Shown here: positions 48,411 to 59,102 of the stretch, in pieces
Layout: each line of letters begins with the position of its first letter
Numbering within the stretch: the first letter of the stretch is position 1
Assembly: GCA_963853835.1 (NCBI GenBank)
Contig: OY970822.1
Location: forward strand, 15,067,501 to 15,131,500
Length of the DNA stretch: 64,000 nucleotides
Direction: 5' to 3'
Origin: Calendula officinalis
Taxonomy: Eukaryota > Streptophyta > Magnoliopsida > Asterales > Asteraceae
Made by a program: the position numbers and the translations under genes
The notes under the pieces: model-generated
Seen by the model: only the letters and a program-made list of their open reading frames with translations
Told to the model about the DNA's origin: nothing
Databases searched by the model: none

Positions 48411-48899
48411 ATTTTTCCTCCCAGTTTGTAAAATTTATATTTGAGTAGAAAAACACTATAATATATTGTCGGTATTTAAATTCGTGTTTATCTTATTTTT
48501 AAGCCTACATCAACATGTCATCTCCAAAAGAGACATTATTATAGACCTCTTACTTCACATTTGTCCTTGAACAAGACCAACAACATAAATCAAATCAAAG
48601 GCAACCAACAAACAATCTTTTCTTCTTATTCTTTCTCTACTTCCATGGCGGCAGCAGCTTTCCACTAAATGCATTTGCACACTCTTCTTCATGTTTTCAA
48701 CTACCTCCATAACTCTTTTCTTGCTTTTATTTCCAACACCATTTCTCCCTTTTACTCACTAAAAACACACACCCAATTAATTCTTCATCATCAACAACCA
48801 TTCAACATATCTTTAACATTTTCATCACAACTTCTGTAGAATTTAATGTTTAAAGTTCAAATTTTAGCCTAAATTTGATCCATTTTCAAGATTCATGAA
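48411..48899 (+). promoter_or_regulatory. Promoter and 5' UTR of the LRR pseudokinase gene
   Basis: Pyrimidine-rich from about 48600 (CTTTTCTTCTTATTCTTTCTC and similar), typical of a plant leader. The Athila element ends about 490 bp upstream of the ATG, so the promoter may be cut short or may lie next to the LTR. No firm TATA assignment. Confidence 0.4.
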
Positions 48900-51800
48900 A
48901 TGGATTCTTACTCTTTGTTTTACATAGTTTTTGTTACATGGGTTTTCATGATCTCAAACACCCATGAATTACAAACAACCCAATCAAGACTTCTTCTCCA
49001 ATTGAGACAGCATTTGGAATACCCAATTCAGTTAAGCAATTGGGAATACTATTATGGTGATTTTTGTAACTTCCCTTCAAGTCTTCATGTAAGCATCAAA
49101 TGTGAAGACAACTTCGTTACTGAACTCAAAATCATGGGAGATAAATTTCCAAAGGTCGGTCTTTTTAATGGATTTGCAATTCAAAACGAAACGTTATCCG
49201 AATCTTTCTCTATCGATTCTTTAATCGTTACATTAACAAGACTGACCACATTAAAGGTTCTTAATTTAGTCTCTTTAGGAATTTGGGGTCAACTTCCTGA
49301 TAAGATCCATAGACTCAATTCACTTGAGGTATTAGACATGAGCTCAAACTTTATGTTCGGTTCTATCCCAAACGAGATTTCAAGATTACAAAAGCTTCAT
49401 ACTTTATCATTAGATGGAAATTATTTCAACGAAACTATTCCTGATTGGTTTGATTCATTATCAAACCTCACCATTTTGAGCTTAAAGAACAACAAATTAA
49501 AGGGTCATTTCCCATTTTCAATCTCCAAAATCACAACATTAGCAGATTTGGCTCTTTCTCACAACCAACTTTCGGGTAAATTACCTGATCTTAGTTCCTT
49601 ATCTAATCTACATTTACTAGATTTGAGGGAAAACCATATAGATTCTCAACTCCCATTCTTGCCGAAAGGAGTGATCACAGTTCTTTTAAGTAATAACTCG
49701 TTTTCGGGTAACATTCCCCAAGAGTTTGGGAGACTTAACCAACTTCATCACCTTGATATTTCATCGAACAAATTAGTGGGAATACCGCCATCTACTTTGT
49801 TCGTTTTGCCAAATATCACTTACCTAAATCTAGCATCCAATATGCTAAGTGGGTCTCTTTCTAATAGTATAAAATGTGGAAACAAACTCGGGTTTGTTGA
49901 TATTTCTAGTAATCAGTTTACGGGTAGGCTCCCTTCTTGTTTGGACATGGTTTCTAGCAACAAACGAGTCGTAAAGTTTACTGGGAATTGTTTGTTTGTT
50001 GGTAACGGGAACCATCAAGAACCTGATTGTAAAGAAGGGAGTCTGATCAATAAATCATATTTTTTGGGTAAAGATTTGTGGGTTCTAATTGTTGTTATTT
50101 TTTCGGCTATTTGTTTGGTATCATTTGCGATTGTGGTGCTAATCTTTCGTAGAAGACATCAACGAAGAGAGACGGTTACTCTACAGCATACAGTACCAAA
50201 AATTACCGGTGATCGTTCACCAATAGGGATCTCTACGGAAGTTATTGCTAACACGTGTAACTAACTTTGTACCCATTTAAATTCCACTTAGATTTTATGG
50301 TTAATTGCGATTTGTTACCCGAAGATCGTAAAAAGTTAACTAAAGTTTAACAAAAAGAATTACCAATTTCCGGTTTGTATTTCAGGGATCATATCTGAAG
50401 CATCAGAACACGGAACACAAGTTGCCCCATCGTGTCGAGTGTTTTCCATGGAAGATTTAGTAGAGGCCACAAGCAACTTTGACCAATCCACCTTTTTGGG
50501 TGAAGGGTCAATTGGGAAGGTACTTTCGGGCTTTTGTAAAGCTTGCTAGATTTACGTTGTTTGGGCCAAGGTCATAAAATAACAAAAATATTGTAGGTGA
50601 TGTCACATTTTGGTAGTTATAACTTTTTAAGCTTCGTTTTGGTAATACTAACATTTAGTTGGCCGAATTTTGAAAATCAAAGTTTTTTTCTTGTCAAGTG
50701 GATGTATATCTTTGTAATTACCAAAACCGTACCACCACCTAAAATAAATTTTTTATGACATTTGCAAAAAAAAAAAAAAAGTTGTTATAAAAGTTTAATA
50801 ATTACATTAAAAATTACAACAAACTATGAAATTAATAGAAATGTCCATTTTAAGATGGTATTTCTAATTAGGACAACTTCTTATGTGCTTTATTTTGAGT
50901 TTGATATTTTGTAGCTTTACAAGGGGAGATTAGAAAACGGAAGTTACGTTGCTATACGAGCGCTCTCATTATTTAAAAGATACTCAAAACGGAATCTAAA
51001 AGTCCGATTAGATTTGATTTCAAAGCTCCGTCACCCGCATCTCGTTAACTTCTTGGGTTATTGCATTCACGATGGCGGAGTACAAGATTCAACTTCAAGT
51101 AGAATCTTCTTGGTTTATGAGTACATATCTAATGGGAATTTTCGAGCTTTTCTCTCAGGTTAATTAATCTCTAAATCATGAACATATGGTTTAAAATAAA
51201 ATATTAATGTCTACAACTTATCTAAAGAGGTCAATCTAATCCGATCAAAATCATGCCAAAATTAAAAATGATACGATGAAAATTTATGCCCTAAAACTAA
51301 ACTTCAATTTTAATTATGAAAACTAAATACTTTTGTCAAGCTACAAAACTTAGTTGAGCATTAAAGTTGAACGAGTTGAGACTTTTGTTGTACAATCCAC
51401 CTTGTATAACTCCTTTTTAGTTCAAAGTTCTTTTTAATGCTTTAACCACCAAAACTTTACCTTTGTGTTTTGACCACAAATACTTCCCCGTTACGGGTAT
51501 TCTGGTCATTATATGTTACTTTGACTGGAATTAGGATAAATGACATTCACTAGAGAGTTGGTGGATCTTTTTCTTCATACTATATATTCATTGTTAAGTG
51601 ATTCAAAAAAACATTAAATGACACATTTAAAATTAGTGTCAGTAAATGTTAAAAACTACTACTAAAACTGTGTAATAGATAGAATTATTTACCACATATT
51701 AATTTTCTTTTCCCATTTTTACATAAAAGGTGTGAGTAAATATGTGATGGTAAGGCCATATGGACATATGCATATGATTGACACAAAAATGCTGGGTAAT

Positions 51801-54800
51801 AGATTTTTGACATTTGTGATAACACTATTTCTTAACAGTAACTCAAAACTTTTTAAAAATTGTATATGGGTAGTGTGAGCTTTTCAGACTTTCTCATAGT
51901 CTTTTTTATGGGCAAATTTGATTTGCTTCTTGTAGAGTGGTTTATTTAATAATCCTACAAAACTTTAGCGGTTTCCTTAGGCGTTCCCTTTCTAACTCGG
52001 CTATAATGGCATATGCAGAGATCGGTCCGGAAAGAGTTCTTAAATGGTCAGACCGATTAAAAGTTCTAATCGGAGTTGCAAAAGCTGTACATTTTTTGCA
52101 TTCGGGAGTGATCCCGGCTTCTTCCAGTAACCGTTTGAAGACAAATAACATATTGCTTGATGATTATCGGATTGCAAAGCTAAGCGACTATGGAATGTCC
52201 GTTATTACAGGAGAACTAGAACAGCTTGAGGTACGCAAGCGTATATATTGTAAGAATATAAGAGATTTAGGAATCAGTCGGTGTGTCTTTCTCATTCATG
52301 TACAATGCAATTTATAGGATACATTTTATGTCCATCTATGGTAAATACATAATTATTGGATCTATTCTAGGCTATGATAATAGCTCTTTAATGTACAGCT
52401 AATGAAGAGCAATGTAGTACAATACTACAATGTAGTACAATACTACAATGTAGTACACTAGTGTATAGCTAATAGAACAGCTAATACTCCCCCGCAGTCG
52501 AAGCGGGAGGAGGTCGAATGCTGAGACTGTCACGAAAATCATCAAACAAGATACGTGGTAACCCTTTAGTGAATACATCGGCAATTTGATATCGAGATGG
52601 AACGTGTAACACACGAACAAGACCACGTGCAACCTTTTCTCTAACAAAATGAATGTCCATTTCGATATGCTTAGTACGTTGATGTTGAACTGGATTTTCT
52701 GAAAGGTAGATTGCACTTACATTGTCACAGTACACAATCGACGCTTTGTTAAGTGGACATTGTAGTTCAAGTAAAAGATTACGTATCCAACATGTTTCAG
52801 ATACAACGTTTGCAACTCCCCGATACTCTGCTTCCGCGCTAGAACGAGATAGTGTTGGCTGGCGTTTAGAAGACCATGACACGAGATTGTCACCAAGAAA
52901 CACACAGTAGCCGGAAGTAGAACGACGTGTGTCAGGGCAACCACCCCAATCCGCATCGGTGTAGGAAATAAGATTGGTGGTTACGGATTTGGTGAGATGT
53001 AAACCATAGTGAAGAGTGCCCTGGATGTATCGGATAATACGCTTTAAAGCATTCATGTGATCAACATACGGATTATGCATGTGGAGACAAATTTGTTGAA
53101 CCGCGTAAGAAATGTCCGGTCTTGTAAAAGTAAGATATTGAAGAGCACCGGCCAAGCTTCGATAATGTGTCGGGTCCGAATATATATCTCCTGAGACGCT
53201 ACTTAATTTGGAATTGGTATCAACTGGTGTGTGTGCGGGCTTGCAAGAAGACATACCTGCCCGTTCAATAATGTCTTTGGCATATTGTGTTTGGTTAAGA
53301 AAAAGACCGTGAGTGGTGCGTGTAACCGCGATACCCAAAAAATAACTTAACGGACCTAGGTCTTTCATTGCAAATTCACGAGAAAGGCTAGACATTAGTT
53401 TATGTCGAAGCGTTTCAGAGGATGAAGTGAGAATAATGTCGTCCACATATAACAATAAATAGGCAATATCATGACCATGTTTGTAGATAAAAAGTGAGTG
53501 ATCACATTTGCTGTGGACAAACCCAATAGTCGATACAAAATCCGCAAACCGTTGATACCAAGCCCGTGGTGCTTGTTTAAGACCGTATAATGATTTCTTT
53601 AATAAGCAAACATAATCCGGGTGATGACGATCTCGAAAACCCATTGGTTGATGCATATAAACAGTTTCATTTAAATTCCCATGTAAAAACGCATTTTTAA
53701 CATCTAATTGATGAATGGGCCATGACTTGGATAAAGCAAGAGCAAGAACGGTGCGTATAGTAGCGGGTTTAACCACCGGGCTAAAAGTCTCGTTGCAATC
53801 CAAGCCAACCTGTTGAGACCTGCCATCACCAACAAGACGAGCTTTGTATCGCTCAAGAGAACCGTCAGATTTTAGTTTTTGTTTAAAAATCCACATTGAA
53901 CGAATAACATGCATATTAGGGGTACGTGGAACTAAAACCCACGTCTTATTTTCAATTAGAGCATTAAATTCGTCAGTCATGGCATTTTTCCAATTTGGAT
54001 CGGACAGAGCATCGGTGGGAGTGCGAGGAAGCGGGGAAGGAGTGGTGGAAGTGTTGAGATTAAAAGGTATTTTGGTTTTGGTGATGCCAGCCATGCTTCT
54101 AGTGGTCATAGACCGGAGTGGAAGTGGGATGTTGGATCGAGATAATTGAGCTGGGCGGGGGGAGGAAATGAAAGATGATTGGGAAGTAGGGTGGCTGGAA
54201 AGAGGAGGAGTGCTAGATGTGTTTGGGTTGGATGGAATGTGGGCCGAGGTGGATGAGTTATGAGTAGCGGATGATGAATCGATAATAGGCTGAGGTTGAG
54301 GAGTGAGAGGATTGGTAGATCCAGAAGATGAAGGAGAGGATGTGTGAAGTGGTGTTTGTGTAGTATTAGGTTGAGACATATGATGAAAAATGGTAGGGTG
54401 AATGTTATCGTGGAGAAATTTATAGGTGGACGGTGAAGGGGTGTGAATTTTAGAGAAAGGAAAAATAGACTCATCAAATATTACATGTCGAGAAAGAATT
54501 ATTTTATTGTTTGTTAAATCATAGCATTTGTAGCCACGGTGGTTAGATGGATAGCCGAGGAAGACACAAGGTGTGGAGCGTGCTTGTAATTTGTTGATGG
54601 TGGTGGATGGTAAGAGAGGGTAACAAAGACAACCGAATGTTCGTAAATGGTTGTAAGAGGGGTTACGGTGATATAGAATTTGAGTGGGTGAGTTGTAATT
54701 TAACAACTTGCTAGGAAGAATATTTAACAAGTATGTTGCCATTTGAAGAGCATGTGGCCAAAAACGAGCAGGTAAGCTAGAATGTGACATTATGGTTCGA

Positions 54801-57796
54801 ATTATGTTGTTGATGGCTCGTATTTTTCGTTCGGCCTTCCCATTTTGAGATGATGTGTGAGGACAAGAGAAGCGAAACGACATACCATTTTTATTGCAAA
54901 ATTGATGGAATGAGTTGTTATTGTATTCTTTTCCATTGTCGCATTGGAAAGTTTTAATAGTGGTGGAAAAATGTGTGTTGATAAATGTATGAAAAGTGAG
55001 AAAAGTAGAGTAAACTTGAGATTTTTGACCAAGTGGAAATGTCCAAAGAAAATTTGAGTAGTCATCTAAAAGTAACATGTAATAGCGATGACCACCGGAA
55101 CTCAAGACCGGTGAAGTCCATAAATCACTATGTATTATATCAAAAGGAGAAATAGTACGACTATTAGAATCTAGAAAAGGTAGTTTTATATGTTTCCCAA
55201 AAACACAAGATTGACAAATAGAAGATTGTTTAGTGGTGTTACATTGAATGTAACTTTTATTTCTAAGAGATTTCAAAATGTTTGCACCCGGGTGCCCTAG
55301 ACGATGATGCCATAAGTCTTGAGATAAAGCAATAAAGGTAGAAGGAGATTTTAGTTGACGAAGCATGGAAGATGTGATGGGATAAAGGTCCCCGGTGCTA
55401 TTACATCTCATTAGTGGTCTCCCCGCCGGGAATTCCTTCACAGTAAAACCAAAGGGATCAAAAGCAATTGTGAGATTATTGTCAATAGTAAAACGACGAA
55501 CAGAGACAAGATTTTTAATAAGTTGTGGTGAGTAAAGAATGTTACGTAAATGTAAAGGGGGGTAGGGAGGAGGAAGTGTAGTGTGTCCGTATCCAAATAT
55601 AGGAATAACATTGCCATTACCAACAATAATTTTTCGTGAGTTGCTCTTATTGAAAAAAGACGAGAGTTTACCTGAGGAGCCGGTCATGTGAGATGTGGCA
55701 CCGGTATCCATGTACCAATTGTCGTCCGGCGGGTTAAGGGTCATTGTGTGAAGTGCCTGATCAATATCAGTTGGTGCAAAATTGGTTGAAGGTGTCACCG
55801 AGGCTGCATACGATTGTTGTGGTCGTGGGCCAAGTAAGCCAGGAGTATTATTGTGATTTGTGGGCCTGTTATTTGTGGCCCATTGCATTGTTGGGTATGG
55901 GCATGGTGGGATGGCCCAATTTTGAGTGGACCAAGGCCAAGGAGGAAATTGTCCCCAAAATGGCTGTCGATACCCACTTGATTCACGAGACGAGTTGAAG
56001 GAATTGCCGCCGCTACGTCCCCGACCGCGCCCACCGCTACGGCCACGACCATTGTTCCGTCCTCCGCCATTGCCACGGTAGGAATTTGATGAGTGATTTG
56101 AGTTACGATGATGCTGATCAGTATTGATTTTGTTGGAGGGTTTCGAAGCATGAACGTTGGTAGTGGTGGTGAGAAGAGCTTCTCCGGTGGATGTGGCGAT
56201 CTGTTTAGCTTTACGAGTCTCTTCGAGGATGAGTTTAGAGCGAGCTTCGTAGAATGGTGGTAGGGGATCAGTGTGTTGAATGAGAGTAGCAACACCATCA
56301 TATGTGTCGTTGAGGCCGGCAATTAATTGGAGTACCATGCGTTGATCGGTGACCGGTGAACCAACATTTGCAAGTTGGTCAGCAAGCATTTTCAGTTCTT
56401 GACAATAAGCAGAGACGGTGGAGAAATTATCAAGACGGGTGTTTGAGAATTGATTTTCAAGGTACACCGCCCGTGAGTGTTTGTTATCTTGGAAGATATT
56501 TTTGAGACGATCCCATGCGTCTTTGGCGGTAGAATCGGGTTTGAGTATGGTATTGAGTAGATCGTTTGAAATTGTGCCGTAAATCCATTGAAGGACAATA
56601 GCATCCAATCGAGACCATGATGGGTCAGTAGCATTTGAGGAAGAAGAGGTGGATGGGATGATGTGATCAATAACTTGGTATGCCCGACAGTGAATTTTGA
56701 AGAGTTCACTCCAGGAGATATATTGGCTCTTTTCCATCTCCAAGGTGATAGGAACAAGGTTTTTTATATTGGAGACGGTTACTGCTGGGTGGAGATTGTC
56801 AGCCATGGAAGCAAAGTGGGGTTGGAAAGAAAATAAAGATGGAGGTCGAGAGAGGATGTTTAAAAGCCTGATACCATGTAAGAATATAAGAGATTTAGGA
56901 ATCAGTCGGTGTGTCTTTCTCATTCATGTACAATGCAATTTATAGGATACATTTTATGTCCATCTATGGTAAATACATAATTATTGGATCTATTCTAGGC
57001 TATGATAATAGCTCTTTAATGTACAGCTAATGAAGAGCAATGTAGTACAATACTACAATGTAGTACAATACTACAATGTAGTACACTAGTGTATAGCTAA
57101 TAGAACAGCTAATATATATCATTCATCTGTTAAAATGTTATTTATGATTTTGGTATCCAATCCATCTACTAATTAGATGTTTTCATGATGTAGGCAAAGG
57201 GAGATGGACATAAATCATGGTAACAAATTCTTTTTAAATGTTTTTTTCCCAGATATTTCACATTCAATCATAGCCCTTTGTTTTTTGATCCAGAGGGCCC
57301 ACAAGATTTCCTAGTTTTATCGAGCTCTTAAATAAACTTCCTCCTATATACACTCACTATAAAGTTGTATGTTGCAGGCATTTAAAGAAGTTGGCGGATG
57401 ATGTGTATGATTTTGGATTCATTTTGCTCGAATCACTTGTGGGCCCGATAGTAAGTGGCAAAGGCGAATCGTTTTTGCTCAACGAAATGGTATGCCAATT
57501 AATTAACTATTAGCGGTTGTCTTAAGACTCTTGGTTTTAATCTAATTATCTTTAAATTTGCATAGAAATCTTTTGGAAGCCAAGATGGGAGACAAAGAAT
57601 TGTGGATCCGGTGGTGTTAACAACATGCTCGCAAGAGTCTTTATCGATTGTGATATCAATTACAAACAAATGCATATCACCCGAACCGAAAAACCGACCA
57701 TCCTTTGAAGATGTGCTATGGAACTTGCAGTATGCAGCTCAAGTACAAACCACGGCTGATCTTGACCAGAAATCAGAAAGTGCATCATTGTGTTGA
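48900..57796 (+). CDS. Inactive LRR receptor-like protein kinase (At3g03770-like)
   Basis: Seven exons on the plus strand: 48900-50256, 50386-50519, 50915-51158, 52019-52230, 57194-57219 (a 26-nt microexon), 57378-57489, 57566-57796; 2316 nt, 771 aa. A signal peptide (about 1-24) is followed by leucine-rich repeats to about residue 350 (LEVLDMSSNFMFGSIPNEIS, LTILSLKNNKLKGHFPFS, LHHLDISSNKL), a membrane span at about 393-415 (WVLIVVIFSAICLVSFAIVV) then RRR, and a kinase-like domain from about 475 (FLGEGSIGKLYKGRLENGSY). It is a predicted pseudokinase: the VAIK lysine position reads VAIR, the HRD motif is missing, and DFG is replaced by SDYG. The family is thought to act as a scaffold in receptor signalling. 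Intron 4 (52231-57193) is about 5 kb because it contains a complete copia element; if that intron still splices, the gene is intact. Confidence 0.9.
52249..52484 (-). repeat. 3' LTR of the copia element
   Basis: Starts TGTAAGAATATAAGAG on the plus strand and contains three tandem copies of a TAGTACAATACTACAATG-type unit. The end set by the target duplication is AACAGCTAA rather than the usual CA. Confidence 0.92.
52481..56806 (-). CDS. Ty1/copia gag-protease-integrase-RT-RNaseH polyprotein, intact
   Basis: A single frame of 1441 aa from the ATG at 56806 (in the favourable context CTTCCATGGCT). The frame stays open to 56923, but those residues cross the primer site and LTR end and are unlikely to be used. 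Order by approximate residue: gag (UBN2 type, WDRLKNIFQDNKHSRAVYLE); a Gly/Arg-rich basic box (GRGRSGGRGRGRSGG) in place of a visible CCHC knuckle; protease WYMDTGATSHMTG near 365; GAG-pre-integrase HHRLGHPG; integrase HSDLW and QNGKAERKIRAI; reverse transcriptase QLDVKNAFLHG and YVDDIILT near 1120; RNase H DADWGGCPDTRRSTSGY near 1287. The domain order (integrase before RT) defines copia. The stop TAG lies at the 3' LTR boundary. Confidence 0.95.
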   Translation of the reverse strand: MADNLHPAVTVSNIKNLVPITLEMEKSQYISWSELFKIHCRAYQVIDHIIPSTSSSSNATDPSWSRLDAIVLQWIYGTISNDLLNTILKPDSTAKDAWDRLKNIFQDNKHSRAVYLENQFSNTRLDNFSTVSAYCQELKMLADQLANVGSPVTDQRMVLQLIAGLNDTYDGVATLIQHTDPLPPFYEARSKLILEETRKAKQIATSTGEALLTTTTNVHASKPSNKINTDQHHRNSNHSSNSYRGNGGGRNNGRGRSGGRGRGRSGGNSFNSSRESSGYRQPFWGQFPPWPWSTQNWAIPPCPYPTMQWATNNRPTNHNNTPGLLGPRPQQSYAASVTPSTNFAPTDIDQALHTMTLNPPDDNWYMDTGATSHMTGSSGKLSSFFNKSNSRKIIVGNGNVIPIFGYGHTTLPPPYPPLHLRNILYSPQLIKNLVSVRRFTIDNNLTIAFDPFGFTVKEFPAGRPLMRCNSTGDLYPITSSMLRQLKSPSTFIALSQDLWHHRLGHPGANILKSLRNKSYIQCNTTKQSSICQSCVFGKHIKLPFLDSNSRTISPFDIIHSDLWTSPVLSSGGHRYYMLLLDDYSNFLWTFPLGQKSQVYSTFLTFHTFINTHFSTTIKTFQCDNGKEYNNNSFHQFCNKNGMSFRFSCPHTSSQNGKAERKIRAINNIIRTIMSHSSLPARFWPHALQMATYLLNILPSKLLNYNSPTQILYHRNPSYNHLRTFGCLCYPLLPSTTINKLQARSTPCVFLGYPSNHRGYKCYDLTNNKIILSRHVIFDESIFPFSKIHTPSPSTYKFLHDNIHPTIFHHMSQPNTTQTPLHTSSPSSSGSTNPLTPQPQPIIDSSSATHNSSTSAHIPSNPNTSSTPPLSSHPTSQSSFISSPRPAQLSRSNIPLPLRSMTTRSMAGITKTKIPFNLNTSTTPSPLPRTPTDALSDPNWKNAMTDEFNALIENKTWVLVPRTPNMHVIRSMWIFKQKLKSDGSLERYKARLVGDGRSQQVGLDCNETFSPVVKPATIRTVLALALSKSWPIHQLDVKNAFLHGNLNETVYMHQPMGFRDRHHPDYVCLLKKSLYGLKQAPRAWYQRFADFVSTIGFVHSKCDHSLFIYKHGHDIAYLLLYVDDIILTSSSETLRHKLMSSLSREFAMKDLGPLSYFLGIAVTRTTHGLFLNQTQYAKDIIERAGMSSCKPAHTPVDTNSKLSSVSGDIYSDPTHYRSLAGALQYLTFTRPDISYAVQQICLHMHNPYVDHMNALKRIIRYIQGTLHYGLHLTKSVTTNLISYTDADWGGCPDTRRSTSGYCVFLGDNLVSWSSKRQPTLSRSSAEAEYRGVANVVSETCWIRNLLLELQCPLNKASIVYCDNVSAIYLSENPVQHQRTKHIEMDIHFVREKVARGLVRVLHVPSRYQIADVFTKGLPRILFDDFRDSLSIRPPPASTAGEY
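52485..52500 (-). other. Polypurine tract of the copia element
   Basis: Minus strand reads GCGGGGGAGTA immediately before the 3' LTR, as expected for plus-strand priming. It overlaps the last codons of the polyprotein. Confidence 0.7.
56866..56876 (-). other. Primer-binding site of the copia element
   Basis: Minus strand TGGTATCAGGC directly follows the LTR end TTACA, complementary to the 3' end of initiator tRNA-Met as in most plant copia elements (usual form TGGTATCAGAGC). Confidence 0.88.
56877..57112 (-). repeat. 5' LTR of the copia element
   Basis: Same sequence as 52249-52484 by eye, including the tandem TAGTACAATACTACAATG units. Followed by TATAT (57113-57117). Confidence 0.92.
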
Positions 57797-58167
57797 TTGT
57801 TTTCATTTTAAAAGTCGGTAGCTAGTGTTTAGTTCACACCATAAAATCTATGTTCGCTATATTGTAGGCTAATAGAGTTATAGAGACAAATTTGTTATAA
57901 ATTTATCCACTAATATCATAATCTTCTTCAGAAAATAAATGAAGCCGAAGTTATGTAGTCTAAAAGTTAACGAGATAACACAAGTTAAGTAAACATGTTG
58001 ATTCATATAAATATCATAAACAAATCTTTTAATTATCGTTGATTTAAAAATACTTATAATCATGGTAAATTCCCAATTAAACACATATTATGCGATCTGA
58101 GAAAAAAATGAACTTTTATAAAAACTCTGAATATTTCAAACTAAAAACAAATCCTAAAATAGACCTA
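57797..58167. other. 3' flank of the LRR gene
   Basis: Likely 3' UTR followed by AT-rich spacer. Nothing else seen. Confidence 0.4.
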
Positions 58168-58581
58168 TCTTTAATAATATAAAAGCATTTAGGCCTACCA
58201 CTAATGAAAGGTATTAATTTCCCCTTTCTACTTTGGGAAATGTTTTAAACACTTAAGACATCCAAAATATTAAAACGTTGTTTACGGGAATCAAACTCGT
58301 GACCATTTGGGAGTTAGGCATGCGTGTTAACAACTTCAACTATTTTCTACGATTGCTTTATTGCAAACACTAATTCATATAATCTTTACGATTGTTACAA
58401 CCCAATACCATCTTTACTTTTTTTAACGGGCCAAAATGTAGTTCTAAAAAACCCCACCAATTTCACGACTGCTAAAAAATCCCATCACTACTGCCACCAT
58501 CGTACAATCACTATCGTTAATTGTTATCGCAAGATATAGTTATAGGGTACCCTCCGCCGCATTACGCGGGTACCCTGCTAG
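58168..58581 (+). mobile_element. Small non-autonomous Helitron (414 bp)
   Basis: Starts TCTTTAATAATATAAAAGC after an A. Ends with a short GC hairpin (CCGCATTACGCGG, about 58555-58570) followed about 10 nt later by CTAG and then T. 5' TC, 3' hairpin plus CTAG, and A/T flanks fit the Helitron rules. It has no ORF of note. Confidence 0.8.
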
Positions 58582-58940
58582 TAATTTTAAATGGGGCTAA
58601 AAAATAGACACAGATTCTGAAATTAAAAATGGACTCTAAAAATAATGGAATATAAGTATGGCGGGTGGTCCTTTAACATCTATAAGGTGAGGTGTCTTAA
58701 TTAATGACGATTGTTACATCTCACGAAAAATGGGTCAAGCTGTCTACGTCACCGTTTTACTAAGTTAATTCCGGTGTGATCAAATGCTTGATTGTCAAAA
58801 CTCAAAACACAATTGATATACAAATCTTAGGATCTAAGGTTGAGTCTATCTAAAATCCTAACTATAATCTAAAAAGAATTGATTTCTATATTTTAAGGTT
58901 ACATGCATTATATATGACAAGTTTTATAATTAATTATAGG
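58582..58940. other. Intergenic, no gene seen
   Basis: AT-rich spacer between a Helitron and a foldback MITE. No feature found. Confidence 0.35.
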
Positions 58941-59102
58941 ATTTTGCTAATGACAGCCCTTAGGGTTGTCAATAGACATGCATCATAATTTTATACTTCA
59001 ACCTTTAACTAACTCCTGAATTTTAGGAATTACCACACTCTTTGAATTGATGTACAACTCTTTATGCCTTATTGACAGCCCTAAGGGCTGTCATTAGCAA
59101 AA
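58941..59102. mobile_element. Foldback MITE with nested palindromes
   Basis: Arms of about 33 bp: ATTTTGCTAATGACAGCCC and its inverse at the right, one or two mismatches. Each arm contains its own palindrome (GACAGCCCTTAGGGCTGTC in the right arm). Total about 160 bp, non-coding. The target duplication is not clear. Confidence 0.7.

Larger units (their letters stand above)
52249..57112 (-). mobile_element. Ty1/copia LTR retrotransposon, 4.86 kb, intact and young
   Basis: Lies antisense in intron 4 of the LRR gene. LTRs (52249-52484 and 56877-57112, about 236 bp) look identical by eye. TATAT flanks the element on both sides (52244-52248 and 57113-57117). The minus strand has the initiator-tRNA-Met primer site directly inside the 5' LTR and a purine tract before the 3' LTR. 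The polyprotein frame is uninterrupted, so this is a candidate active copy. Confidence 0.95.

Noticed and set aside
51937..52018. Upstream extension of LRR exon 4 (SGFLRRSLSNSAIMAYA)
   Set aside because: No acceptor gives the phase required by exon 3; the acceptor before 52019 does and matches the family (LSE-GPERVLKWSDRL).
54106..56322. Several 80-175 aa minus-strand ORFs
   Set aside because: Out-of-frame shadows of the intact copia polyprotein.
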